Origin: Aporrectodea caliginosa
Lineage: Eukaryota > Annelida > Clitellata > Crassiclitellata > Lumbricidae
Length of the DNA stretch: 64,000 bases
Assembly: GCA_020284085.1 (NCBI GenBank)
Contig: JACEVL010000035.1
Span: 227,501-291,500, forward strand
Direction: 5' to 3'
Both the position numbers and the translations under genes were made by a program. Of this stretch, positions 22,051 through 32,640 are shown in pieces. Under the pieces are notes generated by a model, which was not told the origin of the DNA, did not search any database, and worked only from the letters and a program-made list of their open reading frames with translations. Positions within the stretch are counted from its first letter, which is position 1, and each line of letters starts with the position of its first letter.

Positions 22051-22391
22051 TTTCCATTCCTAACAAAGATGACTAATTTCATATCCAGAGTATTGTATCA
22101 AAAATTTCTTTTCTCTTTCCTGGATTATAACACTAAATAGTCCAGTATGTATAACATGGACTAACCATAATAGGCCAAGTTCTTATTTTATCTAAACATT
22201 GCCTTATTCTAATCTTCAAACATCCAATAAGACCTTAGTTTTCAATGCATAAGTTGCGTAGGCCTACTTGTCGGCTTATTTTTGATAAACGAAAATTGAT
22301 CCATTGTATGATTGATAATAAATTAATAGACACCTTCCTTTGTATTTAAACGATTCGTCTCACAGGATTAATGTTGAAAGGGTTATGTAAT
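22051..22391. other. Spacer, nothing recognised
   Basis: AT-rich unique sequence between the satellite and the hAT element. Confidence 0.45.
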
Positions 22392-22611
22392 CAGGCCTGG
22401 ATTTAGGCAGGTGCACTAGGTGCACTGGCACCGGGGCCTCCACCACATAGGGGCCTCCACCACAAATGCAAGAATTTTTTTTCTTGTGTTTCATAATTGA
22501 TTATGAAATATTTCAGCAGTGCACAGCGAGCACAGACACAATTTAGAAAAATCTAAAACTAAGAAAACGTTAACAGGTTAGAAGGTAGTTTGTCTCGGGT
22601 GTGAATTTATG

Positions 22612-24490
22612 TCAAATTAGTGGAACTTTGCGTGTTTTCTTCTTCGCAAATTCGGTCACCAGGTCCTCAAAGTTGATCTCACGCAGAATGTCAGCTTCTA
22701 TGCTCATCAGAGCCAGATGGGACAACCGCTCATTGCCCATTGATGTGCGAAGTCTGTTCTTTATTAGTTTCATTTTTGAGAAGGAACGTTCCGCACTGCA
22801 GTTACTGATCATCAGCACCAGATACATGCGGAGTGCTATTTCCACATTAGGAAATGAGCCCTGTACTTCTTTCTTGAGTAGCCTATCAGCTGATACATGA
22901 AATGCTCTCGAGAGACGTCTTGAGCTTTTTCATCCTTGAATGTGTCCACAAAGTCAACAAACTGCACAACCTCATTTCCAAAGCATGCATCAAGGTCGTC
23001 TTTATAGACCTCAACGAGATTCGATGCTGCTGCCAGTAGTTCTGGTGATGAAAGTACATGCAGTTTGCGTAGGAAACCGAACCGAGACGAGATAAGCTCG
23101 TAAGCACCAAGCCGATGTTGCAAAGCACTAACAAACTGATCAATGACTGGTAGAAAGTTTTGTATTCTAAATTTATCTGACTGCGTCAACTCCATGCGCG
23201 GAACAACGTGACGAGGTTGATCGAGCGGATGAAGTCGAACGTTGCGTTGGCGTTCTCTCTTCTGAATGTATTCTGTCGTTCCGGATTTCTCGATGCCTTC
23301 TTTCTCGTACTCCTGGAAGCAATCTCGCTTGGACTCGACGAACGTTTTCAGTGATTTTACCACGGCAACAGCGGAGTTTAGGTCAAATAGAGGGTCCTGC
23401 AGTGTCTTGCTGGTGACATTGGCTCTTTGTAAAATGTCATTCCAGAAGACGGTGTAAATACCAGTCTCAAGCTGACACAGTCGCTCTGAAAGTCCACGGG
23501 CCTTGCAACGCACGTCTGCTAGTTCATCCGTGTCGTCAGCAATTCGATCAAGAGCTTCAATAAACTGGTTATATCCTTGTGATAAAGATTTAACCGCATC
23601 AGCTCTGCACAACCATCGGGTTGTGTTGATTCTTTTTGGAACAGAGACTGATAACTGTGTTAGCAGTTCATAGCGATGTGTAGAAACTGTGAAGAAGACA
23701 TAGATTTCCTGAAGCAGAGCAAAAAACTCCACAGCAGCAGGAGAGCATTCTGCAGCTGCTTGCACAACCAAATTGAGAGAGTGCCCTGCAATCAAGCAGC
23801 AAAGAAAGGATTACGATAACACCCAGAAAACGCTGTCTAGACTTTAGATTTATTATTAGGGCTGCGGAAGTTAACAATTAATTAATCGATTTATCATTAA
23901 TTAATATTAACGATTAAATTTATTTTTGATGATTAACCAAAGACCACTTTTTTCTTACTTATTAACATGTTTCCGTGTATTGCAGGCTGTCTGTTCTGTT
24001 AGTAGTTAATATTTATGTCTTCTGTCAATTGCACTCTTGTGAATTGTTTCAATTGCACAACTGTTCACTGTAACCGGTTGCGATCTGTCAACCGGATTGT
24101 TTCAATTAAGAATATTGTTATTATTTATTTAGCAGTGTTAACCTGCTGGTTTGTTTATGTAATTGGTTGAAGGAAGACATTTTCACTTAAAATGTAGGTA
24201 ACAAGAACAATTTAACAGGCAAGGCTCAGAAAGCATTTGTAACACACATTTCTTATAAATGAGAGATGATTCAAAATCATAGATATTTACTGTAGATTTA
24301 ATATTAGATTTTTAAAGTATATTTTGTTAATAACCTGCACAAGGAATCCATGCTGCAAGGTTGTTTTCTGCTGACACCTTTGCTTGAAGACCATTATAGC
24401 GTCCACTCATGGCAGCAGCGTTGTCATACGATTGACCGCGGCAATTTGACATGTGAATACCGTTCTCGTCAAGCAGAGCGTGGGTGTCGC
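22612..24490 (-). pseudogene. hAT transposase (ZMYM/ZNF862-like), broken
   Basis: The upstream part (about 24335-24490) reads NGIHMSNCRGQSYDNAAAMS, then GRYNGLQAK and AWIPCAG. After an intron-like gap (23786-24334) it continues HSLNLVVQAAAEC through the middle domain to about 22845. A shifted frame then gives the hATC dimerisation domain (SNCSAERSFSKMKLIKNRLR, then RLSHLALMSIE). The SNCRGQSYDNAA and C-A-x-H-S-L-N-L motifs are hallmarks of this group. The N-terminus (TTF zinc finger and first catalytic Asp region) is missing beyond 24490, and a frameshift near 22840 separates hATC, so it is not active. Remnant host-domesticated use cannot be excluded but nothing suggests it. Confidence 0.85.
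23786..24334 (-). other. Intron-like gap inside the hAT transposase
   Basis: On the minus strand TGTGCAG|GTTATT opens and TTGATTGCAG|GGCAC closes a 549-base gap. Removing it restores the conserved CAGHSLNLVV segment in frame. TGCAGG stands at both junctions. An AT-rich block with TTAATTAATCGATTTA words lies inside at about 23860-23950. Confidence 0.65.
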
Positions 24491-24833
24491 AGGACAGAGT
24501 CTCCCCTAAAAGTCTCCCCCGGAGACTCTATTTCGAAACAGATTCTCCCCGGAGACTCTATTTCGAGCTATAATTGCCGACTTTCAGGCATCATCCGCAC
24601 CTGGCCTGCGGCTTGCTAAGGGGCCTCCACCACAGCTGTGCACCGGGGCCTACACCATCTCACATATTAAATGTGAATAAATTTTATTCTTTTGAGTGTC
24701 TTTCACATGTAGCCTACAATCAACTCAACTAACTACCGTGACAATTAACATCAGCAGCATCAAATACATATATTATAAGATTAACTTTCCAATAAAACAA
24801 TTAAATTAGGTATAAATGCAGTCGATCAAAAGC

Positions 24834-25132
24834 CAGTGTTTAATCTAGGGCCTACACCCCTTGCTGTCGGGGGGAATCTAGAGTTCTCGGGGTATCCAAC
24901 ATATTTTGAAAAGTTGACGACCGGGGAAGGTGGTAACGAGAGTTTCCAATGAATTTTCGAGGGTGGGGGTAGTAACGAGAATTTTCCACCAAAAATAACC
25001 CCTCGATAAATCCTGGTGGGGGGAAATTATCCCTAAATTTCACACTTTCTGTATCAAATTACATCTCTTTCATTTTCTTTCCAATAAAACTCGATCCTGG
25101 GGGGGCCTAAGAGACGTCTAGATTAAACACTG
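24834..25132. mobile_element. MITE with CAGTGTTTAATCTAG ends
   Basis: Inverted ends CAGTGTTTAATCTAG and CTAGATTAAACACTG are perfect, and ATCAAAAGC stands on both sides (24825-24833, 25133-25141), a 9-base duplication. The interior is rich in G runs. Confidence 0.85.
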
Positions 25133-25530
25133 ATCAAAAGCGCAACATCTGCAAACGTTTGGTTACCAGAACAGCCATTAAAGTTTATACAGTATACGGT
25201 TTGCACAAAATCCTTCCTTCATCTCCTAAGTGGTATATTAATTAGGCCTACATCAATTAATGAATGGACATCAGACAAATAAAGGCAACATGTGGAATGT
25301 AAAGTAACTTGTCCTAACATCAAGAGATTTTCAGGAGGTCCCTACAAATGCGCTTCATAAGTGCACAGATAGACACAAACATGTATGCATACAGTTCACT
25401 TTCTCTAGTTACACAACAGTGTCAAGTATCCATGTATGCATCTGGCATTTATATAGCGCCCAATTGGAATCTGATAATCACCGGTGTAGCATTGGTTAAT
25501 GGCGATAAGTGTTCAAAGCTCTCTTTGGTG

Positions 25531-25812
25531 CTCAATAATGTAGTGGTTAGCATGCTGGACTGTCAATCGAGAGATCGGGGGTTCAAATCCCCATCAGGGC
25601 AGAAATTTGGTTAGAGATTTCTGCTTTATCTGGACCCCTAGCCAACTCAGCTATAATGAGTACACTGACCGTACACTGTCGGTGGGAACATGAGACGGTG
25701 AGGGAGAGGACTGGCCACCCACCATCATATGACGAGGCCAAGAAAATGAAGTCGCTAACACTTCATACCCATGGCTGCCTCAGGATTAGCTTAAAGGACT
25801 GCTCTTCTTCTT
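25531..25812 (+). mobile_element. tRNA-derived SINE, family 1
   Basis: A-box GTAGTGGTTAGCATGCTGG and B-box GGGGTTCAAATCCCC are clear. The body has AGAAATTTGGTTAGAGATT, CTCAGCTATAATGAGTACAC and GGCTGCCTCAGGATTAGC. Other copies lie at 28088, 45089, 55715, 57603 and 58545. Confidence 0.85.
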
Positions 25813-25939
25813 CGTCATCAAAGCTTTCTATTTAAGGTATCTATAGGTTTAACATTACACATGCAATAAATAAGTAATTAACCAGGTCTATGCAATAACC
25901 GTTGGTCATTATTAGTAATTATTATTATTATAATCATTA

Positions 25940-26105
25940 TGCATTTATTAAGCACCACTATCTAATGACCAAGAATCAATGGCATTGAGCAACTGTGAGT
26001 GAAGGACTTGCTCAAGATTCCTGCTCAAGATTCCATCTCAGTCTCGGATCAAACCTGTACTATCAGTGTGACAAGGCAAATGCTCTAACAATTACAAGTC
26101 TGCTT
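25940..26105 (-). mobile_element. tRNA-derived SINE, family 3
   Basis: Reverse-strand copy. It has GCATTGAGCAACTGTGAGTG, AAGGACTTGCTCAAGATTCC and a decayed head ending near GCTCTAACAATTA. Confidence 0.6.
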
Positions 26106-26440
26106 AGCCACACTAATATCAGCAGACATCTTTGCAGCTGTGTTCAGCTACCAGACAAAAAGGGTTCTTAGTTACAATGCAGCCACCCTATTTGGACATA
26201 AAAATGCTGTTCGAAGTAAAGTTGAGCACAGCCCAATTACAACAAGACGTTGAATAATTGTCTGGATACATGCCACTATGCTTTTGTGAGGTACTTAAAA
26301 TGTCCTGTATTAAGAGTCCCAATACATACATCAAATGTTTCACATTACCAAACAATTACATGTCTTTTTAGCCACACTAATATCAGCAGACATTTCTGCA
26401 GCGTTGTTCAGCTACCAGGCAAATGGTTCTTTAAACCTTA
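26097..26440. repeat. Direct duplication of about 75 bases
   Basis: 26093-26160 and 26355-26425 share AGCCACACTAATATCAGCAG and GTTCAGCTACCAG-CAAA with few changes. Confidence 0.75.
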
Positions 26441-26830
26441 AACAGGACATGGGAAAATTAGAGGAAGTGCAAAGAACAGCTACAAATATGGTTTAGGGCT
26501 ACAAGGATTTGAGCTATGAATAGGCCTAAAGGTTGAAAAGGTGTTGACTAACAACATTGGAGAGAAGGAGGAGCAGAAGAGATCTAATTGAAGCATATAC
26601 AATTATCACTGGAAAGGAAGCACTAGAGTGGGAGAGGTTCTTTGAATTAGCACCAAACAAGACAACTCGGGGACACAGGTATATATCATTTAAGAAACCA
26701 CAAGTAGACATTAGGGCAGAAATTCTTCAGTACAACTGCTGTAAACTTGTGGAATGGTTTGGATGATAGAACTGTCCCAGTGAACACCATCACAGCTTTT
26801 AAGAACAACCTAGGAAATTTGGGCTATTAA
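26440..26830 (+). pseudogene. Non-LTR reverse transcriptase C-terminal relic
   Basis: It reads GKLEEVQRTATNMV, a stop, GYKDLSYE, a stop, then LERRRSRRDLIEAYTIITGK and LAPNKTTRGHRYISFKK, and ends near KLVEWFG. This is the familiar tail of CR1/L2-type reverse transcriptases after the catalytic core. Stops and frameshifts make it a relic. Confidence 0.75.
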
Positions 26831-26929
26831 TCCTGTTCCAGGTTAATTTGCAGTGGATTTAACACAGCTCGAAGCATATAAGATTGTCAAGTCTTCAGAA
26901 CCACTTAAAACCATTGTTTTGTTATGTTA

Positions 26930-27290
26930 ATCGTAATCTCCAAACTTCTAAAGCGCCACTCGAAAGCCATCTCGATTCGAGACTCATAAACAAGTGGGCC
27001 ATCTGTACCTTTCTCGCCCACCCTTAGCAATAGAGATGAAACCAATGCAGTGAAATATTCCTAAAAACTTCAGCATAAAACAAACTGCATCAGTAGAGTA
27101 GGGCTCAAGAGCAAGCCATCTGAGCAAACGAGCCTTTATGTAGAAGCTCAGGGTCCCTCCAACCCGTTCTTTTCCAATATTAAAACGGTCTTCTTTAGCC
27201 AAGGTTGGGGCAGGAGGGCCCCTGAGTAGTAATCTTGATGGGGAGCTATATAAATCCTCGTAATGAATGAACGAATGAAGCTTACAGCTG
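26930..27290. mobile_element. SINE/non-LTR tail fragments
   Basis: GTAATCTCCAAACTTCTAAA with GCGCCACTCG recurs at 35310 inside UFC1. A tail GGGGAGCTATATAAATCC with ATGAATGAACG ends at 27285. Confidence 0.5.
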
Positions 27291-27568
27291 TTCACTATAA
27301 CACATGATTCTGTTTAAATGCATTTAGTAATGGACACACATTTTGGTTTAGCTTTAACTGAGAGTGTTGTATACAAAGACCTTGGGCAAGTTGCTTCTGT
27401 CACCAAGATAGAAGAGCAGTCCCTTAAGCCAGCCTAAGAGGAAGCCATGGGTACGAAGTGCTAGAGAATTCATTTTCTTAAGTAAATAAGTAAGTAAGTA
27501 TCGATTTTAATTCACAGTTGCAGACCACATTCTGAGCTACATAAAACGTCTACATTCAAAGACAAGAA
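27291..27568. other. Spacer with a SINE family 1 remnant
   Basis: 27405-27470 resembles the reverse of the SINE family 1 3' part (AGAGCAGTCCCTTAAG, GAAGCCATGGGTACGAAG). Nothing coding. Confidence 0.45.
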
Positions 27569-27712
27569 GCGACATTATACATACATACATACATACATAC
27601 ATACATACATAAACGTCTACATTCAAACGCATGAATAATCAGAACATACGAATAATCAGAACATATGAATAATCAGAACATATGAATAATCAGAACATAC
27701 GAATAAGAAAGG
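27569..27712. repeat. CATA microsatellite and 18-bp tandem
   Basis: A CATA run to about 27610 is followed by several units of about 18 bases with the core GAATAATCAGAACATA. Confidence 0.85.
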
Positions 27713-28087
27713 TTCTTCACATTCAATCATCTGCCTCCGGGAGAACTCTGTCGTGCGCCCTTGTTCGAAGGGAGCGTTTCGACTGTTTTATTGGGGGCAA
27801 GTAATAGATCAACACATTGCGCACAATCCAAGCAAAAAAGGCCTCATCTGTCCTTGAGCAAAGATCAAAAGATGGGGTATCCTCAAGGACATATCACAGC
27901 CAACTTTGTCGGTTTAATACAGGCTGAAGCCTTCTTCGACCACCAGCGCCAACAAGTCCCCACTATGAGGCCTACGAGTAAAGCATCTATAACAGCCACA
28001 AGTATGGATCTCACAACATCATGCAGTTTTTGTTCATGAGATGATAAAACCCTAATAGCATACTGAGCCTGCTGCGCTCGCGAGCAG
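27713..28087. other. Spacer with an unassigned open frame
   Basis: A 92-codon plus-strand frame (27761-28039) has no recognisable domain. Confidence 0.3.
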
Positions 28088-28300
28088 ATATGAAGGCGGG
28101 TGGCCAGACCTCTCCCTCGCCATCCTATCTGCCCACCGACAGTGTACAGTCAGTGTACTCATTACAGTTGACTTGGCTAGGAGTGCAGATGGAGGAGAAA
28201 TCTCGACACAAATTTCTGCCGTGGCCGGGATTTGAACCTCCGACCTCTCGGTTGACAGTCCAGCATGCTAACCACTACACTATCTGGCACCCTATAGGAA
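28088..28300 (-). mobile_element. tRNA-derived SINE, family 1
   Basis: Reverse copy. GGATTTGAACC marks the B-box and CAGCATGCTAACCACTACAC the head. Confidence 0.8.
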
Positions 28301-28474
28301 TGTAGGAAATAAGAGTGCCCACAGTAACTGATCTCTTAGCTTGGTTGATAATAAGTCCCTGTGATGCTTGACTGAAACATTAACGTGAATGACTCACACA
28401 ATTGTACAACAGGTCTTAGTCATTGCAAATCTGTAAGCATTGCTATAGAAACAAATTGTAATGTAATGTAACTG

Positions 28475-28680
28475 AACATTCATATAGCGCCCCTTCAAGA
28501 TATCTACTCAGAGGCGCTCTCTCCGCTATCCCATATGATGTTAAATGTCATTATGAATGAATATATTATATCGGTTAGCAAAACAATGCATAGCAAGCTG
28601 AGAGTCACCAGTGGTGGGCCAACGCACACATGTGGAACCCACAAACGGATTCCCGTCGACAGCTGAAGATGGCATAGATG
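28475..28680 (-). mobile_element. Dispersed short element (copy also at 53 kb)
   Basis: ATATAGCGCCCCTTCAAGA, then GTTAGCAAAACAATGCATAG, GTCACCAGTGGTGGGCC and CGGATTCCCGTCGACAGCTG match 52985-53245 in reverse. Confidence 0.65.
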
Positions 28681-28799
28681 TTCAGAGTTATTATTATTAT
28701 TATTTTTTTTTTAAACTCTAAACTTTATAATAAAAAGTTAAAACTAAACGCAAAAACAAGTAGTAAAATCATGTATTATTATTATTATTATTATTATTA

Positions 28800-28975
28800 T
28801 GCATTTACCAGCTACCAGCAATGACCAAGCAACAAGGGCATGTTGATGGCAATGAGTAATTGTGAGTTAAAGACTTGCTCAAGGTCCCTATAGAATACCC
28901 CTTTAAAGGGAGGCTCGAACCCGTACTCTCCCTGTTACAAGGTGAGCGCTCTAACCAATTAGCTACTATGCCCCA
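28800..28975 (-). mobile_element. tRNA-derived SINE, family 3
   Basis: Reverse copy with GACTTGCTCAAGGTCCCTAT, AGGCTCGAACCC (B-box) and GAGCGCTCTAACCAATTAGC (A-box). Confidence 0.75.
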
Positions 28976-29133
28976 CAAAAAAGAAATGACCTTGAAATTA
29001 AGACATGACTTCATTATTGTACAACTTTTTTACAATATGGTACTTAATACAGCAGCCAATGGAGGCATTTTAAGGATTCAATGTACACTCTACGTCTCCC
29101 TTCCAATAAGTCCCTATAGAAAAACCATCTAAT

Positions 29134-29458
29134 GCAGTGCTTCCCAAAGTGGTGGCCCTTAGCTGCCAGTCTGCAAAGTGAGTCAAGAAACTGATCAAAT
29201 TGTCTCGGAATCAAGAAACGGCTATTATATTTTTAAAAGTCATAACAATAAACACTTATTAGGCCAGCATTTAAAGGGCAATAGTCATAGAATTGGCTAA
29301 ACATGCATTTAAATCAATTTTAATACATATTTCAGGAATTTAGGTGATCGAAAGAAAACGAAAAAGAGAAATAGCCTAATTAATAAATTTGACATCGGTC
29401 CTCCTGCAGTGGGAAAATTCCTGCCAGTCCGTGACACTTGAAAATTTGGGAAGCGCTG
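29134..29458. mobile_element. hAT-type MITE inside a SINE family 3 copy
   Basis: The ends are CAGTGCTTCCCAAAGTGG and, in reverse, CAGCGCTTCCCAAATTT. The flanks together resemble an interrupted family-3 SINE (AGTCCCTATAGAAAAACC before, GGGAGACTTGAACCCC after). A clear target duplication is not seen. Confidence 0.65.
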
Positions 29459-29539
29459 GTATAAAGGGAGACTTGAACCCCTCTCTCACCCTGTTACCAG
29501 GAGAGCGCTTGTACCAATCAGCTACTGTGAGCATGGCTA

Positions 29540-29839
29540 CAGAAACTCAAAACAACAGTGCTTTAGGAGCAAATGCAATCCCATAAATAATCATATTAGA
29601 GTCGTATAAAATATAAAAAAGCAGCATAACAACAACCGTTAAAACACCCAACGAATGCTTCAGGTGAAGAGTATTAGATAAATATCCTACCAAGCATATA
29701 TCACTTACATATTACACATGCATCTAGAATGACAAACAGCTCTCTTATCAATCAACACAAGAAAATCAATAAATCAGAAAAAATCAAGTGGTAACACTGA
29801 GTTAAACAGAGCTCACTAGTCCAACAATCACAGCAGAAG
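29540..29839. other. Probable 3' UTR/flank of GPCPD1
   Basis: AT-rich and without repeats I can match. No certain polyadenylation signal is seen on the minus strand. Confidence 0.35.
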
Positions 29840-32166
29840 CTAGCGAATAAGGAACTTGTCGATCCCATCGAGTATGACTCCATCCACTCCTTTCTCCATC
29901 AGGAACTTCACGTTTTCGTGACAGTTGGTGTCATCGCCCCAGCAAAGTACCCAAAGTCCCTTTTTCTTTCCCTTCTCGATCAGCGTCGGATCCTTCAGGA
30001 GGTTTTCCGTATGGATGCAGACTCCTCGGAGCGATTCCGCGACCGCGAACTGGATTGCGGTTTCGGCATCCCATGTGCGTGGGTCCTCGTACTGCGGGTA
30101 CTTCTTAGTGTCGCCCTGCGTCAGGAACATAACCGGATGGTGGTTCTGCTTCTCATGCATCATCACACAGACGTCAGGATCGAAAGACGACAGGATGACT
30201 CTCCGATTGCCGCAGTGGTGCAACAGCTCATGGAGTATGACGTCGACGTAGTCATTCCGGCAGGGGAAATGGATCATTCCCTCTTCCAGTTCCCCGCTTC
30301 GCAGTCGCATGCAGTACTTCACCTCAATGTTGAAACCTGCAACAGAGATGGGTAACTAATCGATTAGATTTTAATTGATTAGCAAATGGATTAGACAAAG
30401 AGCTAATTCTAATTGATTAGCTACAAGATTTTGCTAATTCTGATTCTAATCGATTAGCATATTCCAGTAGCTAATTCTAATTGAGTAGCAACTGAATTAA
30501 TCAATTAGCTAATCGATTAGACATTTTTAGACAAACAGCTAATTCTACTAGATTAGCTACAAGATTTTGCTAATTCTGATTCTAATCGATTAGCATATTC
30601 CAGTAGCTAATTCTAATTCTAATTGAGTAGGAATTGAATTAATCAATTAGCTATGAGTAGCAACTGAATTAATCAATTAGCTAATCGATTAGACATTTTT
30701 AGACAAACAGCTAATTCTAATCGATTAGCTACAAGATTTTGCTAATTCTAATTCTAATCGATAAGCAATTTAACTAATCATGTCCATCTCTGACCTGCAT
30801 TCATATCAACCTTCTGCAAGCAGCTCCTCATCGGCGGAAATGGATGGTCTTCCAGTTCACGCTCCACACTTTTGCTGGAGACGCTTCCCGAGATGGTACA
30901 ACCATCCGCAGCAGGCGTGTGCAGGCTATCCAGCTCCTTAAAGTTCAGATGTTGCACAGGTATCGTGATCCTCCATTCGTCTCCGATCAGCTTCCCTCGT
31001 GCGCTTATGGTTGTGACAAAATCATGATGCAGGACCGGAACTCGGTCTCTGCTGAGCATCACGTCAAACTCCACAAAATCTGCTCCGAGACTGACAGCCT
31101 GCATCAGCGAAGATATCGTGTTCTCTTTCTTCCCCTGCTCAGCGCTCTGTACACCATCTCTGATCGTGCGCCCCAAGCCGCGATGCCCGATAAACCAGGC
31201 CCGGTCAGGATCGGGCTTCTTGAACTGACTGATGCTCTGCGACATGTCGCACTCGTATTCAAGCGACTTTATAACGAGAACATCGATCTTGAGGTGGCCG
31301 ACAATTTCCCCGTCTCTCGACAAAATGCTTGCTGCGATAAACTTCTTACTGCACGTCAGGTCCACAGGATCGACAAACGCCGCACCGATCTCTTTCAATG
31401 ACTTTTTGTTCGAAGCAGTTTCATCGTAGTTTTGTTCAGCACTCACGACAATTTTGAAAGCCAGATTCTCAGGTCTCCAGGTCGAGACTTGGAAAGTCAC
31501 CAAGTCACTTGGTTTGTACTCGACTCCGTCAGACGGCAACAGACGAGGTGATGCAAGCTTGTCGTCCAGGACCGACACAAACATCTCAGTCGCAATGGTT
31601 TTACCACGCGCGTAGGAATGGTTGTCGTTCGTGTCAAACACATCAATGCCACCACCTCTGGAGAATCTCGTATCGATTGGAAGACAGTTGACAAAGTAGC
31701 GGTCAGCTGGAGACAGTGAACCACAGAAGCGCAACGCGTCATTGTGAAGGCTCAGGCGTATGGATGTCTGCCCCGTAAGCCATCCTCGATCTACGAAGAT
31801 GCTTCCGTTCAAACGACCATATGTGGTGTGTATCTCATCCATGTCAGGTTTCACTGTTTTCAGCTGATGTGGATCCGGCAATGTCTCCCAGCTGTGTACC
31901 ACGACTATGTCCTCTGCCACAGAATTCTTCTTGACTTCTTGAACGCTACCCAGAAAGAATCGGTACTGAACCGAATCAGCCGAGATGTTGTACGAACCAA
32001 CCCACGCTTCCCCATTAGACGACTTGCTCACCATCTTCAAAGGCTTTGCCAATTTTGGCTTCCAATTTCCCAACTCTGGACAGTCGCCCACAATGAACAA
32101 TGTTCGTCCAGAACTCTCGTCTTCCAAGGTCACACTAAATGTTATCTTAACGCCCGGACCAGCCAT
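29840..32166 (-). CDS. GPCPD1: Glycerophosphocholine phosphodiesterase GPCPD1
   Basis: Two coding exons, 32166-30795 and 30336-29840, join in phase (MNA-G-FNIEVKY) into 622 residues; vertebrate GPCPD1 has about 670. Residues 1-115 form a CBM20 starch-binding-type domain (FSVTLED, LFIVGDCPELGNWKP). The GDPD catalytic domain covers about 315-620, with the signatures IGHRGLG, KENTISS, FVEFDVMLSRD and VLHHDF, and near the end VLCWGDDT and GVDGVILDGIDKFL. The family hydrolyses glycerophosphocholine to choline and glycerol 3-phosphate in the cytosol. All catalytic motifs are present. The start MAGPGVKITFSV opens directly into CBM20. It has one coding intron where vertebrate genes have many, and that intron is transposon-derived. 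UFC1 lies divergently upstream. Confidence 0.96.
30343..30792 (-). mobile_element. MITE forming the whole GPCPD1 intron (introner-like)
   Basis: The 450-base body has inverted ends CAGAGATGG (left) and CCATCTCTG (right). The flanking 8-mers on the plus strand are ACCTGCAA (30335-30342) and ACCTGCAT (30793-30800), a hAT-size duplication with one mismatch. On the gene strand each is (A/T)TGCAGGT. The copy before the element supplies the donor CAG|GT, the copy after it the acceptor CAG|GT, so the intron (30337-30794, 458 bases) equals body plus 8. The body is built of AATTAGCTAATCGATTAG words and matches the MITE at 2151-2717. Confidence 0.9.
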
Positions 32167-32260
32167 TGTTCGACAATTGCTTGGTGACCCTTGTGATGAG
32201 CAAAGTGGTGGCAGTGATTGACACCTTGGATCTACTCAGCTCTTTTGAATGGGATCATCT
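32167..32260 (-). other. GPCPD1 5' UTR part of the first coding exon
   Basis: A strong acceptor CTCTTATTTCAG ends at 32261, so the coding exon probably starts at 32260 with about 94 bases of leader. At least one 5' non-coding exon should lie further upstream; I cannot place it. Confidence 0.6.
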
Positions 32261-32384
32261 CTGAAATAAGAGAACATCAAACGTAAGGAAACAGATTTAG
32301 ATATCGGTCCAAAAAGTCGAGAATGCAGTGATTTTCAGAGTTCATGATATGTTCCTAACATTCACTACAATTAAATGTTCCAGT

Positions 32385-32640
32385 ATATATATACACACAC
32401 ATGGATAAATACATACACACACACATGGACACACACATACATACACACAAAACACACATGGATTCATACACACACACATACACACACATGGATACACACA
32501 TACACACATACAAAACACATATGGATTCATACATACATTCACACACACACACACACACACACACATATTGTGACATACAGACATGTATGTACACATACAC
32601 ACATGTGGACCCACACATACATAAATACACATATGCATAA
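32385..32640. repeat. CA/CATA microsatellite
   Basis: ACACACAT/ACATAC repeats in the probable 5' intron of GPCPD1. Confidence 0.95.

Larger units (their letters stand above)
22392..24655 (-). mobile_element. hAT transposon, decayed, about 2.3 kb
   Basis: The left end CAGGCCTGGATTTAGGCAGG looks like a hAT terminus. GGGGCCTCCACCACA occurs near both ends but in the same direction, so the right end is rearranged or truncated, and no target duplication is visible. It carries the transposase remnant below. Near 24490-24570 the word GGAGACTCTATTTCGA is repeated. Confidence 0.65.

Noticed and set aside
21456..22140. Open frames in the last satellite monomers
   Set aside because: The same sequence is closed by stops in the other monomers, and the frames follow monomer edges; there is no domain.
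22601..22900. Plus-strand frame opposite the hATC domain
   Set aside because: Shadow of the transposase on the minus strand.
25531..25620. Possible tRNA gene
   Set aside because: A- and B-boxes are present but the acceptor and anticodon stems are not intact, and the same head recurs as a SINE with a body.
30844..31401. 185-codon plus-strand frame opposite GPCPD1
   Set aside because: It is the antisense shadow of the GDPD coding region.
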